From NCBI RefSeq assembly GCF_002865645.1, contig NW_020194544.1, forward strand, positions 62,001 to 126,000: a stretch of 64,000 nucleotides of DNA. The letters are read 5' to 3'. The notes under the pieces were generated by a model. The model was given only the letters and a program-made list of their open reading frames with translations, did not search any database and was not told where the DNA came from. This DNA comes from Hyaloscypha bicolor E. Taxonomy: Eukaryota > Ascomycota > Leotiomycetes > Helotiales > Hyaloscyphaceae. The translations under genes and the position numbers were made by a program. Shown here in pieces: positions 12,531-25,322 of the stretch; the stretch's first letter is position 1; every line of letters begins with the position of its first letter.

Positions 12531-15500
12531 TATTATAAGTAAAATAATACTTAGGAAATTAAGAAAGCTTTTAATATTATTATATATATTCTAGAATTAC
12601 TAGAATTAGAAAAAGTAAAATCTATTTCTTTTATAAAGAACTAGAAAAAAGTATTTAATAATAGAAACTTTTTTTAACCTAAAATAAAGCTTATTATTTT
12701 TAATTCTTTATATATCTTTTATTTTCTTTCTTCTAATTATTATTATTAGATTACTATTCTAGAAATTAGATAAGTTTTATTATTATTTATTTCTTATTAT
12801 TATCTAGTTATTACTATTATTATATATTTTACTAAATAGTATTTTTAATATAAGATTCTATTATTAGATTTCAGGAATTAAATATAAAGTATTTATTTTT
12901 AATATAAAAATAAATAGGGAATTAAAAGATTATTTTATAAACTCTTAATTTCGAATTATTATATTTTCTAGAAAGTTCTTATAATATAAATAATTATTAT
13001 ATTATAAAAGAAAAAAAAGAGCCTTTTATATATTTCTGACAAAAAGAAAATACTAAACTAAAAGTTTTTTAGAAGCTTTATTTGCTTTTCTACTAGTTAT
13101 TCTCGCGGCTTATACTAGTTTAAAATTTAATTATAATACTTATAAATCTCGACTTTAACTTAAATTACTATTATAAGTTTATTTATAATATCTAAATAAA
13201 TTTCTTAATTAGAAGTTATATATAAACGAAATAACTAACTAGAAGTTCTATAAAAGAAAAGAAAAGTATTATTAAATCTAATAGTTATTTCCGGAAATAT
13301 TTAATAATATATAATTTTAGAAATCTCTTAAATATTAAATAAACTAAATTTATTTATTTAAAGCCTATCTCGTATCGAGAAATTTATTTTCTTTTTAATA
13401 TAATTATAGCTATTTTAAAAGCATATATTAAGGCTTAATTAATATATTAGGTATTTTTACTTTTATATAAAACCTATTTCCTAATTATAAAATTACCTCT
13501 TTATTAGAAATCTATTACTTCTTTAAAAATCTAATATAATTTATTTCTTATTATTAAATATTATTTAAATAATTAAAAAGAATATCTTTAATTCCTATAT
13601 TTTTAATACTAATTTATAATACTTAATTTTCCTATATTTTATATTAATTTTAATATTAATATTAATTATTTTAAACTTAATAATAATATTATAAATTCTA
13701 TTTATATTATTTTATAATTCTTTTTTTTATAATCTCCGAATTCTTTAATATTACTTTCTTAAATATAGGTATTATTTTAAAGTTCTAATTAACTAAATAG
13801 CTTTCTATTATATAAAATCGACTTTAATAAATATTAAATAATTATAATTAGCTTTTAGAAAAAACGCGAATTAGTTTCGGAAAAAGTAATATCTTATTCT
13901 AAATTATTTCTTAATTCTATTATTCTAATTTCTTTTCTATTAATATTTATTTTATACTTTTCTAATATTTTTAATATATTTATATGTTTTACTTTTTATA
14001 TATTTCCTATATTATTTTTCTTATTTTATATTATTTTTTAAATTAATAGAAACGTTTTTAAATAAATAGAAAATTGAAATATATTTATATTATAAATTTA
14101 TTATTATTTTCTTTTATATTCTAATACTTTAAATATTACTATAATATTTATATTTCTATTATATTATCTTTTTATTTTCCTATTATTATTATTTAATTTA
14201 ACTTGCTTTAATTATTTTCTAAATTATATTTTCTTAAATATATATATTAGTATTCTTTTTTATAATTATTTCTAATTTATAATTATATTACCTTAAATAT
14301 ATTTAATTATTATATCTATTTTTTCTATTATATATATTACTATTTTAGCTTTATTTCCTTATTAGGAAAAAAGAAAACTCGAATATATATAATACCTTTA
14401 TATAATTCAAGTTTATTCTAATTTATTTTTTATTTTAGGAAGTATTTAAAAGAAGTTCTTATAATTTTAAAAACTTTTAACTTTATAACCTATAATTATT
14501 ATACTAATAATATTTATATAATTTCTTTAAAAATAATAAAATAACTAAAGAATAGATTTCTTAAGCTAATAAAGTATAATAGCTAGTTTTTATAAGTTAT
14601 AATATTACTAAAAGCCTATAAATTAATAATATTAAAGTTTAGAATATTAAAGAAGTTTAAATAGTTATAAAAGGCCTACTAATATAAGAAAAAATAGCTA
14701 TAATTACCGAATTTGATATAAATATCCTAGATAAGCTAAATAGTATATATAATAAGCTCTTGAAATAAAAAGCTTTTATTAAAAACAAAACTAGACTAGA
14801 ATTAATTAAAAAAAAAACTAAAGAATTATTAAGCTAATAATAAAGAATTTAAGAATATTATTAAAAGTATTATTAAAAGTAAATAAGAAAAGCTTAATAA
14901 AATTAAAACTATAATAAATGGCCTAGAAACTAAGAATTAGAATAGAATTATATTATATAATAAAGCCTTTAGCTAATATATTAATAATATCTATAATAAT
15001 CTTAATAAAAATATTTATAAGAATTTATACTTTTTTTAAAAAAATAAAAGCTTTAATAAATAAGGCTATTTAGTTAATTAATAAAAATATTTTAAAATAT
15101 ATTGAAAATAAAAAGTATTAGAATATTAATATATTTACTAAATTAAATATTATTAAGGTATTTAAATATACTAAAGCTATTTTAGAATCTAAAGAATTGG
15201 TTTTTAAACTACTATTAGCTAATAATCTTAAAACTAAATAATATACTTTTAATATTTTCGGAATTCTTATTAAAAAATATTATAATAATAAATCTTTTCC
15301 TGGCTTTTATAATAAGCCTAGAAAATAGATTTCTATTATAATTTTAATAATAACTTAATTAGATCTAGCTAGTAAACTAGAACTAATCTAATAAAGTCTA
15401 TTACTAGTATTACTAGTAAAGCTAATAAAGCTAATATAATTAATTAAGAATCTAGTAAAAAAGAAAAATAAGCTAAGGCTAAAACTTCTAATAAATAATA

Positions 15501-17640
15501 TAAATTTAGATACTAGTCCAAATATAAGGCTAGTAATATACTAGAAAATAAAATAGAGAAAAGTAAAAAAGAAATATTAATTAGAAGGATTTCGAGAAAT
15601 ATATCTAGAATTAAGAAAAAGAAAATTAATAATATTAATAATATATCTAAATATTATATTTATAAAATACTTGCTAAATAGAAATTAATACTTAGTTATT
15701 AAAATAATTATATTTTTAAAAAGTTATATAATAGTATTCTAGAATCTATTTATAAATAAAAATATTATATAATTATAAATAGATTTCTTAAAGCTTTTTA
15801 TAAAATATGTTTTTAATAATTTACTAATATTCTTTTTATTTATATAATTAATATTAAGCTTATAGATATTTTAAAAGTAATTATTAAGATTTATAAAATT
15901 ACTAAAAATAAAAAATATATTTCTATTATTTAAATAAATAAAGAAATTATAAATTATAAATATAAGTATTAGGTTTCTAATTAATTTAATATTATAGTTT
16001 CTATTTCCGAGTTTAATATCTCTAATCTAAATATAAATAGCCATATTTATAAAAAGAATTACCTAAAATAAACTAAAAAGCTTAGAATTCGAAAGCCTTT
16101 AATAGAAAAAATAGAAATATTATAGTTTTATTTCTAAAAATAAAAATAAAGTATTAAAATATAGAAATCTAGATAATAGCTACTTTATCTTAGCCTCTTA
16201 ATTCTTAATAGCAGACCCCTTAATATGGCTTGAATTTTATAAAGTATTAGCTAAATATCTTATTTATTTAGTTATTTATTCTTAGCTAGCCTAATATTAT
16301 ATTTCTAGAAATATTAATTATTATTAGTAAAAAAGTAATACTAATAATCTGGCTATTATTAAAGCTTTAAATAGCGAGTTCTTTCTTAATAAAGAAAATC
16401 GGAATATTAGTTATATTTTTCTTATAAATTATAAAAAAGTGGGTTTTTTTAATAAAAAAGTTCTTAAGAATATTAATTATTCTTTTATTTATAATAATTT
16501 TAACTTAGAAAATATAAAGAAATTAAATAAGTATTTAGTAAAGAAAATAGAAGAAAAGTATCTAAATATAAAATACTTAACTAGATAAATAAATATCTTT
16601 AATTAAATAATTTATAAGTCTGAAATTATAGTTAAATAATAATTCTCAAATAAAATAGTAATTAAAGAATAGTTTAATAATAATTTATTACTCAAAAAGC
16701 CTTTTATTATAATTCTAATAAGCCTAGTTACTATTTAAAACGAAATATATAAAAATAAAATCTCTTATAAAATTATTAAAACTTTTTATTAAAAGCTTTT
16801 CTTTTTTACTAAAGACTAATTTAAGAATATTAAAAGAAATACGAAATTTAAAAAAGCTATTTATTTAAAATATATTATTATAATTTATAATATAATTTAC
16901 TATAATAAGCTATTTTAATATCTAGCTATAAAGGCTAAAATTAACTAATAGTTAAAGGCAAATATTAAATAATAATAAGAATTATATTATATTTAATATA
17001 AGAATATAATTAAATAAATTCGAATTATATTTAAATAAGTTTAAAAGTATAAAATAAAACTATTTAAAAGTAATAGATTATATTTTTAATATATTAAGAA
17101 GAAATTAGAAATATTAATAAAAGAAAATTCTAATTATTTTATTATTTTAAATTCTAAATAGAGATTTTCTATTAGTTTTTAGTATTTAAGAAATAAATAT
17201 AAATAAATAAAAGATCGGATATAATATAGCAAGCTATAATTTATTAAAATTACTTTATTTTAATAGTTTTAAGGTTTTGGTTATATAATAAAAGCCATGG
17301 CCTTTTATATATAACTTATAGAAATTATATAAAAAAACTAGGTTTTTTATAATTCTAGATAATAATTTCTTTTTTATATATTATATACTATTTATATTTT
17401 ACTATTTATACTTTTAATCTTATTATTAAATTATTAAATTATGTTTTATACTCTAATATATTTTATATGAGTTTTTATTTTATTATTTTATTTCTATTAT
17501 TATAATTATAATATTATTTTATTATAATATATAATAATAATATAATATAAATTATTAGAATAATAAAGTAATATTTCTTTATTTTTATAAAAAAAACTTT
17601 TTTATTATATTTTATATTTCTATTAATAAAGTTATTTTTT
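12531..17640. other. RIP-degraded repeat DNA, family unidentified
   Basis: AT-rich, CA/TG-depleted DNA. Plus-strand traces with long runs of coding-like sequence occur between about 14.4 and 17.0 kb: a Lys/Arg-rich stretch near 15.4-15.7 kb could be a gag or nucleic-acid-binding region, and a longer trace lies at 16.1-16.9 kb. No catalytic motif could be recognised, so no family is assigned. Bases 12.7-14.4 kb show nothing I can read on either strand. Confidence 0.5.
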
Positions 17641-18460
17641 ATTTTTATTTTTTTAAGCTAGTATTTCTTTATATTAAAATATAAGATATATATAATAATT
17701 ATAATATAAAAGATTATTAAATAAAATATAATATATTTAAATATAATAAAAAAAGAAATAATATATAAATAAGAAATAGACTTTAAAATATATATTATTA
17801 TAGTTTTTTTTTATAAAGCTTTTAAAATAAAATATAATTTTTTAGAAATAGGAAAATATTTTATATTAGTAGATTTCTTATTAAAATAGCTTAGAATAAT
17901 TATATTATAATAAAAATATTATTATTTAAAGTCTAAAAAAAAGCTATAGTATATAATACTAGTTATATAATACTATTATATATAATTTAATATATAGCTA
18001 ATACTTTTAGCTTATTTTAAGCTCTTTATTATTATTATAATATTATTTTATTATTTTATTATAATATTACTTTATTATTTTATTATAATATTACTTTATT
18101 ATAATAATAAAGTAATATTTCTTTTATATTTTTATTTTTCCTTAAACTAGTATTTCTTTATATTAAAATATAAGATATATATTATTATAACTTGCTTTTT
18201 ATAAGGCTCTTAAAAGTAAGATATAATTTTTTAAAAGCAGGAAAAATACTTTATACTAGTAAATCTTTTATTTAAATAATCTAAAATAGCTATATTATAA
18301 TAAGAATATTATTTTTTAAAGTCTAAAAAAGAAAACTTATTATATAATACTAGTTATATAATACTATTATATATAATTTAATATATAGCTAGTATTTTTA
18401 GCCTAAAAAATAGTTTTAAGTTCAATTCAAACTCTTTATTATTATAATATTATTTTATTA
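17641..18460. repeat. Pair of about 0.35-0.4 kb direct repeats in RIP DNA
   Basis: Segment 17,641-18,060 and segment 18,126-18,460 share successive blocks in the same order: a block around CTAGTATTTCTTTATATT, a block ending in TTTAAAGTCTAAAAAA, and one containing ATACTAGTTATATAATACTA. Spacing differs by small indels. They could be LTRs or tandem copies of a short repeat; no coding sequence lies between them. Two-copy structure is clear, identity is not. Confidence 0.7.
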
Positions 18461-18470
18461 TAATAATAAT

Positions 18471-18640
18471 TCTTTAATAATAATAATTCTTTAATAATAA
18501 TAATTCTTTAATATAATAATTCTTTAATAATAATAATTCTTTAATAATAACAATTCTTTAATAATAATAATTCTTTAATAATAATAATTCTTTAATAATA
18601 ATAATTCTTTAATAATAATAATTCTTTAATAATAATCTTT
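18471..18640 (+). repeat. 17-bp minisatellite, about eleven copies
   Basis: The TCTTT core recurs at 18471, 18488, 18505, 18521, 18538, 18555, 18572, 18589, 18606, 18623 and 18636, that is a 17-bp period with one 16-bp unit and a shortened last unit. The rest of the unit is AATAATAATAAT-like. It lies immediately after the direct-repeat pair. Confidence 0.93.
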
Positions 18641-19651
18641 TAAGTTTTTTTCGAATTATTTAAAAACTTTATAAATTTATAATTTATAAATATATATAAA
18701 GTTATAATTATATATTTTTTTAATTCTAGCTTTATAATTAATAAATTATATATTAGAACTCTTAAAAATGTTTTTAATTATATATTTTTATATTATTTAT
18801 ATATAAATAAAAATAAGATTATAAAAATAAAAATTATATATTTAAAATCAAGAAATTAAAAGGCTATATAAATTACTATTTTATAATAATTTTTCTAAAA
18901 GTAAAATATACTAATATTAAATAATTAAAAAATATATATTAAATAAAAAAGAAATTAAAAAAGCTTAATATTATATTTATTAAAAAAAAGTATTTTTAAA
19001 ATATATTTAAATTAACTTTTAAATATTTAATTAAATAATTAAGGTATTTTATAACTATATTATTATTTATATATTTAATAAAAATATATTTAATATATTT
19101 TATAATAATTAGATTTTTTAATATTTAATTATTTATAATCTTTTTTCTAAAGTAATTATAAAGAAAGAAAGAGGTTTATATTTATTTATATTAATAGTTT
19201 TAATTATTATAACTAATTTATAATTTTTATAAATATAATTATATATTTATTAATAAGGTAATAAATATAGGCTTTTAATTTATTTATATTTAAGATATTT
19301 TTTTCTTTATAATATAAAACTTCTTTAAAGTATTTTAATATTTTCGAAATTATATTCTAATATTTTCTTTTATATAAAACTCGAATTATATATATATAAT
19401 TAGTTTTATTTTAATTATATAAAGTATTTTATAATTCTCTATTTAAATATTAAACTAATTAATTAAATAGAATAGTTTTAAAAGAAATTTAATTTAATTA
19501 TATTAGATATATTATTAGATTTAAAAAAAGTATCTATAGCTTTTAAATAAGTAATTACGGCTTGAATTATTTAATATATAATAATTATACTAGCTTTTTA
19601 TTACTTATAATAATATTATTAAATTGCTTTATTTTATATTTTATTTAGAAT

Positions 19652-19687
<36 letters not shown>

Positions 19688-20190
19688 AAGTTTTTAAAAG
19701 TTTCTCTTTTATTATATTTATAAAATACCGATTTTTATAAAGAAGATTTCTTAATATAATATATTCTCGCAATAATAATTACTAAATTATTATTATTTTT
19801 AAGGTATTATTTACGTGCTTATTAAAGATATAATAATAATTAACTTTTATAATATATAAATAATAGAAATATTTCTAGAATATCTTTTTAATTCTAGTAA
19901 AATTAAATAAAAGTATATTAATTTTCGGAATTTTTAAATGCGAATTAAATAATAAATTAGTTAATAAATTAGGTTAAATATATAATTATAAAACGCGTTT
20001 TTTAATAAAAATTATATATAACTTTTAGGGCTTATATTTTCTTAATAAAACACTTAATTAAATAAGATACTTGCTTTTCCCGATTATAAGTAAAGTATAA
20101 TAAAAGAAAAACCGGCTATTAATATATAAAGAGCTCCTTAAGCTCTTTAGAAGCTAGCTTTATAAAGAGTAAATAGAAAGTAAGCTTTAA
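18641..20190. other. RIP-degraded DNA up to the compartment border
   Basis: AT-rich, CA/TG-poor DNA with no readable ORF. A short trinucleotide ATT run occurs near 19,659-19,685. CA/TG dinucleotides reappear at about 20,190-20,250, which marks a sharp border to normal-composition DNA. Confidence 0.6.
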
Positions 20191-22784
20191 TACTTGTGAA
20201 TTACGAGAAAAGGAAGCCCTATATTTATAGGCTACTTAGTATTAAATTTTAGGGCCACGGTCGCTAAATTATAGGCTATAAGTACTAAAAATTTAGTGTT
20301 TGGTGCAAGGGAATAATCGTTTAGTAATCAATTACTAATCAATGCGATTTGATAGCATTCGATTATGGGCAGAATTGATTACTAATTGATTGCTTAGTAA
20401 TCGTTGCCAAGCCTGATTTATTCCCGGTAAACGTATATATCGCTTTGCCATATTCACATTTAATAGTCTCTATATATTCCCAGTAGAATTTTCCTTTGCC
20501 AAAGTGAAGAACTATTCTCGAGAGAATTCTTTCCTGGTACTGTATACCCAGGCTCGAGACAATAAGGGATATTGCTATCTAAGATAACCGGTGAGCTCAA
20601 CAAACTGCTCTTCTTTGAACTCGGTAACTCTGATGAAGTAGTTGCAGTCCTCCCGAGCAGGATTGACGAGGGTTTGCTAAACAGACTTCCTGGGCTATCT
20701 CTGCATTAGGTTATCGCAATATTAAAAAGAGCGTTTTAATAGACTGCGCACAATGCACATGCGAGCTGACTCATTTTTCCATTCTTCCGGATAGGCTTGG
20801 ACAATACAAAGACTATCTATCCAGAGATATCTGAAGCCCAATCACCAGACAGAGGATACGACATCTCTGAACGTCCGGGGTAGCGCCTTCCAAGCTATGC
20901 CTTGCTTGTGTTCTCCGAGGGTGGCTCGAGTGGTTTTGAATTGCTTCGACGCATCACCTCAATAATGACTCGGACACACATACGGAGCTAAATCTGTCAT
21001 TTCGCGGGTTTCAAGATGTTATACGTCGCGCTTTGGAACAGAGACATCCAGCAGGCGGGTTGGCAATTGGCATCTTCATTTCGTTTTCGTTGCCTTCGCG
21101 TCGACATGTTGCATGGCCGTCAAGGCAGCGGTGCAACCACGTTTTCGCTAGCTGGAAACATATTCTGAGGAAGTGTCTCCACTGACTTTGTTTAGCTAGT
21201 CAAAAACCCACTTTGGAGCTATAGTCTGCATCGATTTGAGTTTCACAGCGCACATTTCCTGTTTTCAGGGAAACTATTTACCACGCTCGAGGGTATTGAC
21301 CGTTTTCCTTTAGGATAGTTGCCGAGTGGGACCGCGGGCTATAAAATTATGAATATTTCCAGGAATGTCGCCGGAGAGCATCAGGATCTTGAGTCTGACA
21401 CAAATGACCGACAATCGGTAATAGGAATCGATCGAGTAAGCGGCCCCTAGCGAAATATTAGTATTTATCTCCGCAAGGCAACAGGAGGTAAGGAGAACTT
21501 TTAAGTCAACGTTGAAGGACAAATTGATGCCCGGCGGAAAGTTACAAGAACCATGTTTGAGCCTTGTAACAGCAAGGCTGAATGCATCGGATACTGAGCG
21601 TGGATAGACTGGCGACTACTGGTCATAGAGACTTCAATAGGGGGCCTTGCGCGGAATACTGTTCAGCTCCAGGTGGTGATGAACAAGGAAGTTGAATGAA
21701 GGTAGGACTCAAGTTGAACGTCTGTCATCTTCGTGCTGCCTGCTTGTCCCGTGGTGGTGGCTGAGCAAAGCATGTTGTTGAACTGAGGTCACGTGCGTAG
21801 CAATGTAAACCTGGTGAACGGTACTGAACTGACTGCTGTTCTATAGTAGTAAAGTGGTCTATATATATGGGGCTTGAGCGCTCTAAAACATATGCCATAA
21901 TCCCCCTATCTAGCTGAGCTTTCAGCTACTATATTAGCAATGCCGATATTCAAGTCCAGAGAGGCCTTAGGCACCCAAATCCATCACACGTGACCAGCCG
22001 AAGCGCCGGAGACACTTCTCCAATGAGAAATCCCTATAGCCTGATCTGCCACTAACTTGAGGTAGAGCTTTACAAAGTCCTCAGAGCACAATATTTTTTG
22101 GGATTTTTATTTTCAAATTCTGGTACCAACGCCACCCTATCCCCGCATACTGTCCCTGGGTATCTCAACTTTTGACCCTAAAGTAGTACTTAATTGCATT
22201 GGGGTCGCGAATTTCCCCAATGTTCTGCGCCTAGTTGGTAAAATATAGCCCGCGCTTCTCTCGATAATATCTAACCAGAAAAATGGGGAGTGGCATCCAG
22301 ACCAAAGGGGAAAGACAGCCTTCTAGCACGTGACCGCAATTCTGGTGCAGCAACTTTTCGTCCGAACCACATTTCAAAGCGCGTTCTAGTATATGTCCGA
22401 AAGCCGAATTCAAAGGGCTGAATGAATTTCTCGTTGCATTCGGTCTTCGGCTTCGTAACAAACTCAAGGTTCAGGTGGACTTCGCCTGATCTGTATCTTA
22501 CTCGGATGCGAGATTCGGATCCGAGTCTCGGCCCTGCGCCTACTCGACCACATTCGACCTTCGAATCTTTGACGTGCCCTCAATATATATACCGCCTTGA
22601 ATTGTCTTCGGCATTAACCAAAGTATTTCAGAACATTCATCTTTAATTTGACGTGCACCAAATCTTGAATCGGACTCCGAAAACCACTCCAGACCACCAA
22701 ATCGACAACTAATCCGGCGGGAAATTCGACCACTCGAAAACCGTACAATCAAACAAGAGTCTTCTTATTCAAAATCTCAGCAAC
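20191..22784. other. Long intergenic region, no gene seen
   Basis: Normal-composition DNA of 2.6 kb between the RIP block and the FAD monooxygenase. Only short ORFs without family resemblance are present. It contains a repetitive, partly palindromic stretch at 20,309-20,425 and a CACGTGAC motif near 22,328. The last 100-200 bp, with no ATG before 22,785, probably serve as promoter and leader of the monooxygenase. Confidence 0.6.
20309..20425. repeat. Imperfect palindrome with internal direct repeats at compartment border
   Basis: The segment begins GGGAATAA and ends TTATTCCC, and in between ATTACTAATCAAT is followed by its inverted form ATTGATTACTAAT. TTAGTAATC also occurs twice in direct orientation. 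It lies about 100 bp inside normal DNA beside the RIP block. It may be the remains of a small transposon or a replication-slippage product. Confidence 0.5.
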
Positions 22785-24020
22785 ATGGCCTCTCCTCCAC
22801 TCAATGTTGCCATTATCGGGGCCGGCCTCTCAGGCCTTTCCCTCGCTCTGGCTCTGCACCAACAAGGCATCTCCTGCGTACTCTACGAGCGCAACAGCGC
22901 CCCCTTAAACATCGGCGGAGCCGTCATGCTCTCCCCAAACGCACTCAAAGTTCTCGAAGCTCTCTTAGTCTACTCTCGGATCAAGACCAAAGGCTACAAC
23001 TTCGAGACCCTCGAATACCGCGACGTTGATGGGAGATTGTTGGAAGTATATGAGTTCGGAGGCGAAGAGAAGTACGGGTATAAGGCGTTGAGAATCTATC
23101 GAACGGCATTGATTGAGGAGTTGATGGTAATGTTGAGAGAGAAAGGGGTGAATATTGTGTTTGGGAAGAAATTTGTCAAGGTCCTTGAGGAGACGGACGA
23201 GGGCGTGAGCTGGGAGTTTGCTGACGGGACGAGAGAGACTGCGGGTTTGCTGGTGGGTACGGATGGAATCCATTCGGCGGTGCGGAAGTATTTGTATCCG
23301 GACTTGAAGCCGACGTTTGCTGGAGGGATGGGCGTTACAGCTGCGGTTCCGACTGAGCAATTGAAATTGCCTCTAGGATATCACATTCCGGTCACGATCT
23401 CGACGCCACATGGTTCTTTTGTTATTGCTCCGCAGGAATTCAATGGCTTGGAGGTCTTGATTGGGAAGCAGAAGCGTGTTGCGAAGGGCCATGACAGGGC
23501 TGGGTGGGATGCTATCTCGGCGGACAAGGAAGCACTTGTGAAGTTCCTCCAGCAGGATACTGAACACTTCCCTGAGTTAGTTCAAAACGCGGTGTCGAGT
23601 ATTCCGCACGGAAAGATAAACGTTTGGCCGTTCTACATTGTGCCAAAGCTTGAGAGGTGGACTTCAGAAAAGAGGCGGGTGATTATTCTTGGCGATGGAG
23701 CACATGCGATTCCACCGAGTGCTGGCCAAGGAATCAACCAAGCGTTCGAGGATATCTATATTTTTGCTTTACTGCTAGGCCAGGTGGGTAGAGTGGACAT
23801 GCAAGATGCGTTGAAGTTCTGGCAGGAATATCGGCAGCAGAGGATTGAAAAGGTGATGGAATTGAACGCTCAGATTGAGTTCAGACGGATGACGGAAGAG
23901 GAGAAGGCAAAAATGCCAGCTGGCTCTATGAAAGAGATTGAGTTAAGTTGGTTGTACAAACCGAACCTCAAAGCGGAGGTGGATAGTTGGATTGCAGCGA
24001 GAACAAAACTTACTGCTTGA
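22785..24020 (+). CDS. FAD-dependent aromatic-type monooxygenase (salicylate hydroxylase-like)
   Basis: Intronless ORF of 411 residues. Family knowledge: such flavoproteins use NAD(P)H and O2 to hydroxylate aromatic or related substrates, and many act in aromatic catabolism or secondary metabolism. Seen in the sequence: a dinucleotide-binding GAGLSG at residues 12-17 with an acidic residue (E35) at the end of the second strand, the DG motif (GTDGIHSAVRK) near residue 158, and the GD motif (ILGDGAHAIPPSAGQG) near residue 300, all in the expected order and spacing. Length fits the 400-450 residue family. There is no signal peptide and no membrane anchor, so it is probably cytosolic. It is the first gene beside the RIP block and its codons look normal, with no sign of RIP leakage. 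The substrate cannot be read; neighbours P450 and SnoaL-like protein lie 5-8 kb away. Confidence 0.93.
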   Translation: MASPPLNVAIIGAGLSGLSLALALHQQGISCVLYERNSAPLNIGGAVMLSPNALKVLEALLVYSRIKTKGYNFETLEYRDVDGRLLEVYEFGGEEKYGYKALRIYRTALIEELMVMLREKGVNIVFGKKFVKVLEETDEGVSWEFADGTRETAGLLVGTDGIHSAVRKYLYPDLKPTFAGGMGVTAAVPTEQLKLPLGYHIPVTISTPHGSFVIAPQEFNGLEVLIGKQKRVAKGHDRAGWDAISADKEALVKFLQQDTEHFPELVQNAVSSIPHGKINVWPFYIVPKLERWTSEKRRVIILGDGAHAIPPSAGQGINQAFEDIYIFALLLGQVGRVDMQDALKFWQEYRQQRIEKVMELNAQIEFRRMTEEEKAKMPAGSMKEIELSWLYKPNLKAEVDSWIAARTKLTA

Positions 24021-24669
24021 AGTTCTATGCCTTTGTTACATCATGGATTGAAATCGCAGGTTGAGTCGACTTCATTCTCACACTCTGTAAAGGTTAGTTT
24101 CTTGAAGCTGTGAGAATTTAAATCTGAAATAGCAGCTTTAGAAGGTCAAGAATAGATTTGCTATCTCGCTTTTGCCATGTCGCTTCCTAATTGAGTCTTG
24201 GTTTGCACGGAAACGTGAAGAAGCAAAACATAATTTTGAAACATCGGATATAGCTTGACTAGTATTGGTTCCACAACTCGTCACAAATATTCGCCGGTGC
24301 GTAGTCTGACAGGAAGTAAAAGTTTGCTTCATCCATTTCGAGGTAGGAGGTCTAAAATTGTCAGAAGCCAATCTGCGTTCCATATAAACGCTCATGTTGA
24401 GGTAGAGTGTAGTTTAACATAAGGGAGAAAGGAGGGAGAGTACCCACAAGATCATTGTTGGTTACGGGCAGATCAGCAACCATTGCCGACGGTCGACCAG
24501 TCGGTCAGTGCAGCCCCATTTGGAAATGAATGCTGAGCATTTTGAAAAGGGGTTTGCTGTGCATGCTTTAGAAATCTGCGACTTCACACTGTGTGAATTA
24601 TAACATATACCTTGTCATTTGCGTTCTCCTCAATGCTTATATCCTCCTGTCTGCCGGCTTCTCGACATG
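24021..24669. other. Intergenic, nothing recognised
   Basis: About 650 bp after the monooxygenase stop. Only short ORFs without recognisable domains. It probably holds the monooxygenase 3' UTR. Confidence 0.5.
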
Positions 24670-25119
24670 CTATAAGTACACAGTTAATTCCTCCATCATC
24701 ACGTCCTCATATTCCCCCGGGTAGATTGTGCTTTTAGCAGTTGAGAAAATCACCGATAGTCTAGTGATGTCCTTGATATCGCTTCCATTTCTCCCGATTC
24801 TTTTCATTAAGCTGTCAATCGTGTCGTCAATTGCAAGCAAGAGGCTAGCTTTCGTCCAAGATACGAGTCCCGGAACCTGTGTGTGAAGACACACGTCTAA
24901 GGCTGCTTGCATGGTACTGTTCTGGCATAACATGTGGAACAGATTCCAATATCTCTCTCGGTGGCCAGTTTCGGGTCCAGAAGTCCTGGGATCGAAGAGC
25001 TTCTGATAGAATACTGATAGTGAGCATTGTAAGTGTTGAAATTGGTACGCTACCATAGCTAGCTTACCAGTCCTTCCAGCACCAGGTTCAACCACTAATT
25101 TAGGGTTCTCCACTCTCAT
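24670..25119 (-). CDS. Hypothetical protein fragment
   Basis: An open frame of about 150 codons reads through or could be spliced. A plausible intron of about 54 nt (GTAAGC donor, ATCAG acceptor, roughly 25,015-25,068) keeps the frame and would leave a protein of about 131 residues. I recognise no domain, signal peptide or membrane segment. The locus lies between the monooxygenase and a cluster of DNA-transposon ends, so it may be a remnant rather than a working gene. No paralogue is visible in the window. Confidence 0.25.
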   Translation of the reverse strand: MRVENPKLVVEPGAGRTGKLAMVAYQFQHLQCSLSVFYQKLFDPRTSGPETGHRERYWNLFHMLCQNSTMQAALDVCLHTQVPGLVSWTKASLLLAIDDTIDSLMKRIGRNGSDIKDITRLSVIFSTAKSTIYPGEYEDVMMEELTVYL

Positions 25120-25322
25120 TTGTCATGCGTCAGTCGCCGAGCTTACCAAGCTTACTAGTATATCGTCATTTTGATTACCTTTGATTTATCAGCTGATTGA
25201 TAATATATCGGAGAAAGCGGGCTCGGCATCACCGGTATCGCCGAAGGGTAATGGGAATAAATCCCTTACTTTGGACACTTTTCCTCTGTTTCTAGACTTC
25301 ACTCTTCTGTATCTAGTCATTC

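Noticed and set aside
15340..15720. Possible copia gag with zinc knuckle
   Set aside because: A Lys-rich trace is present, but the C-x2-C-x4-H-x4-C spacing could not be matched even allowing for RIP changes.
22965..23360. 131-codon minus-strand frame
   Set aside because: Antisense shadow of the intact FAD monooxygenase.
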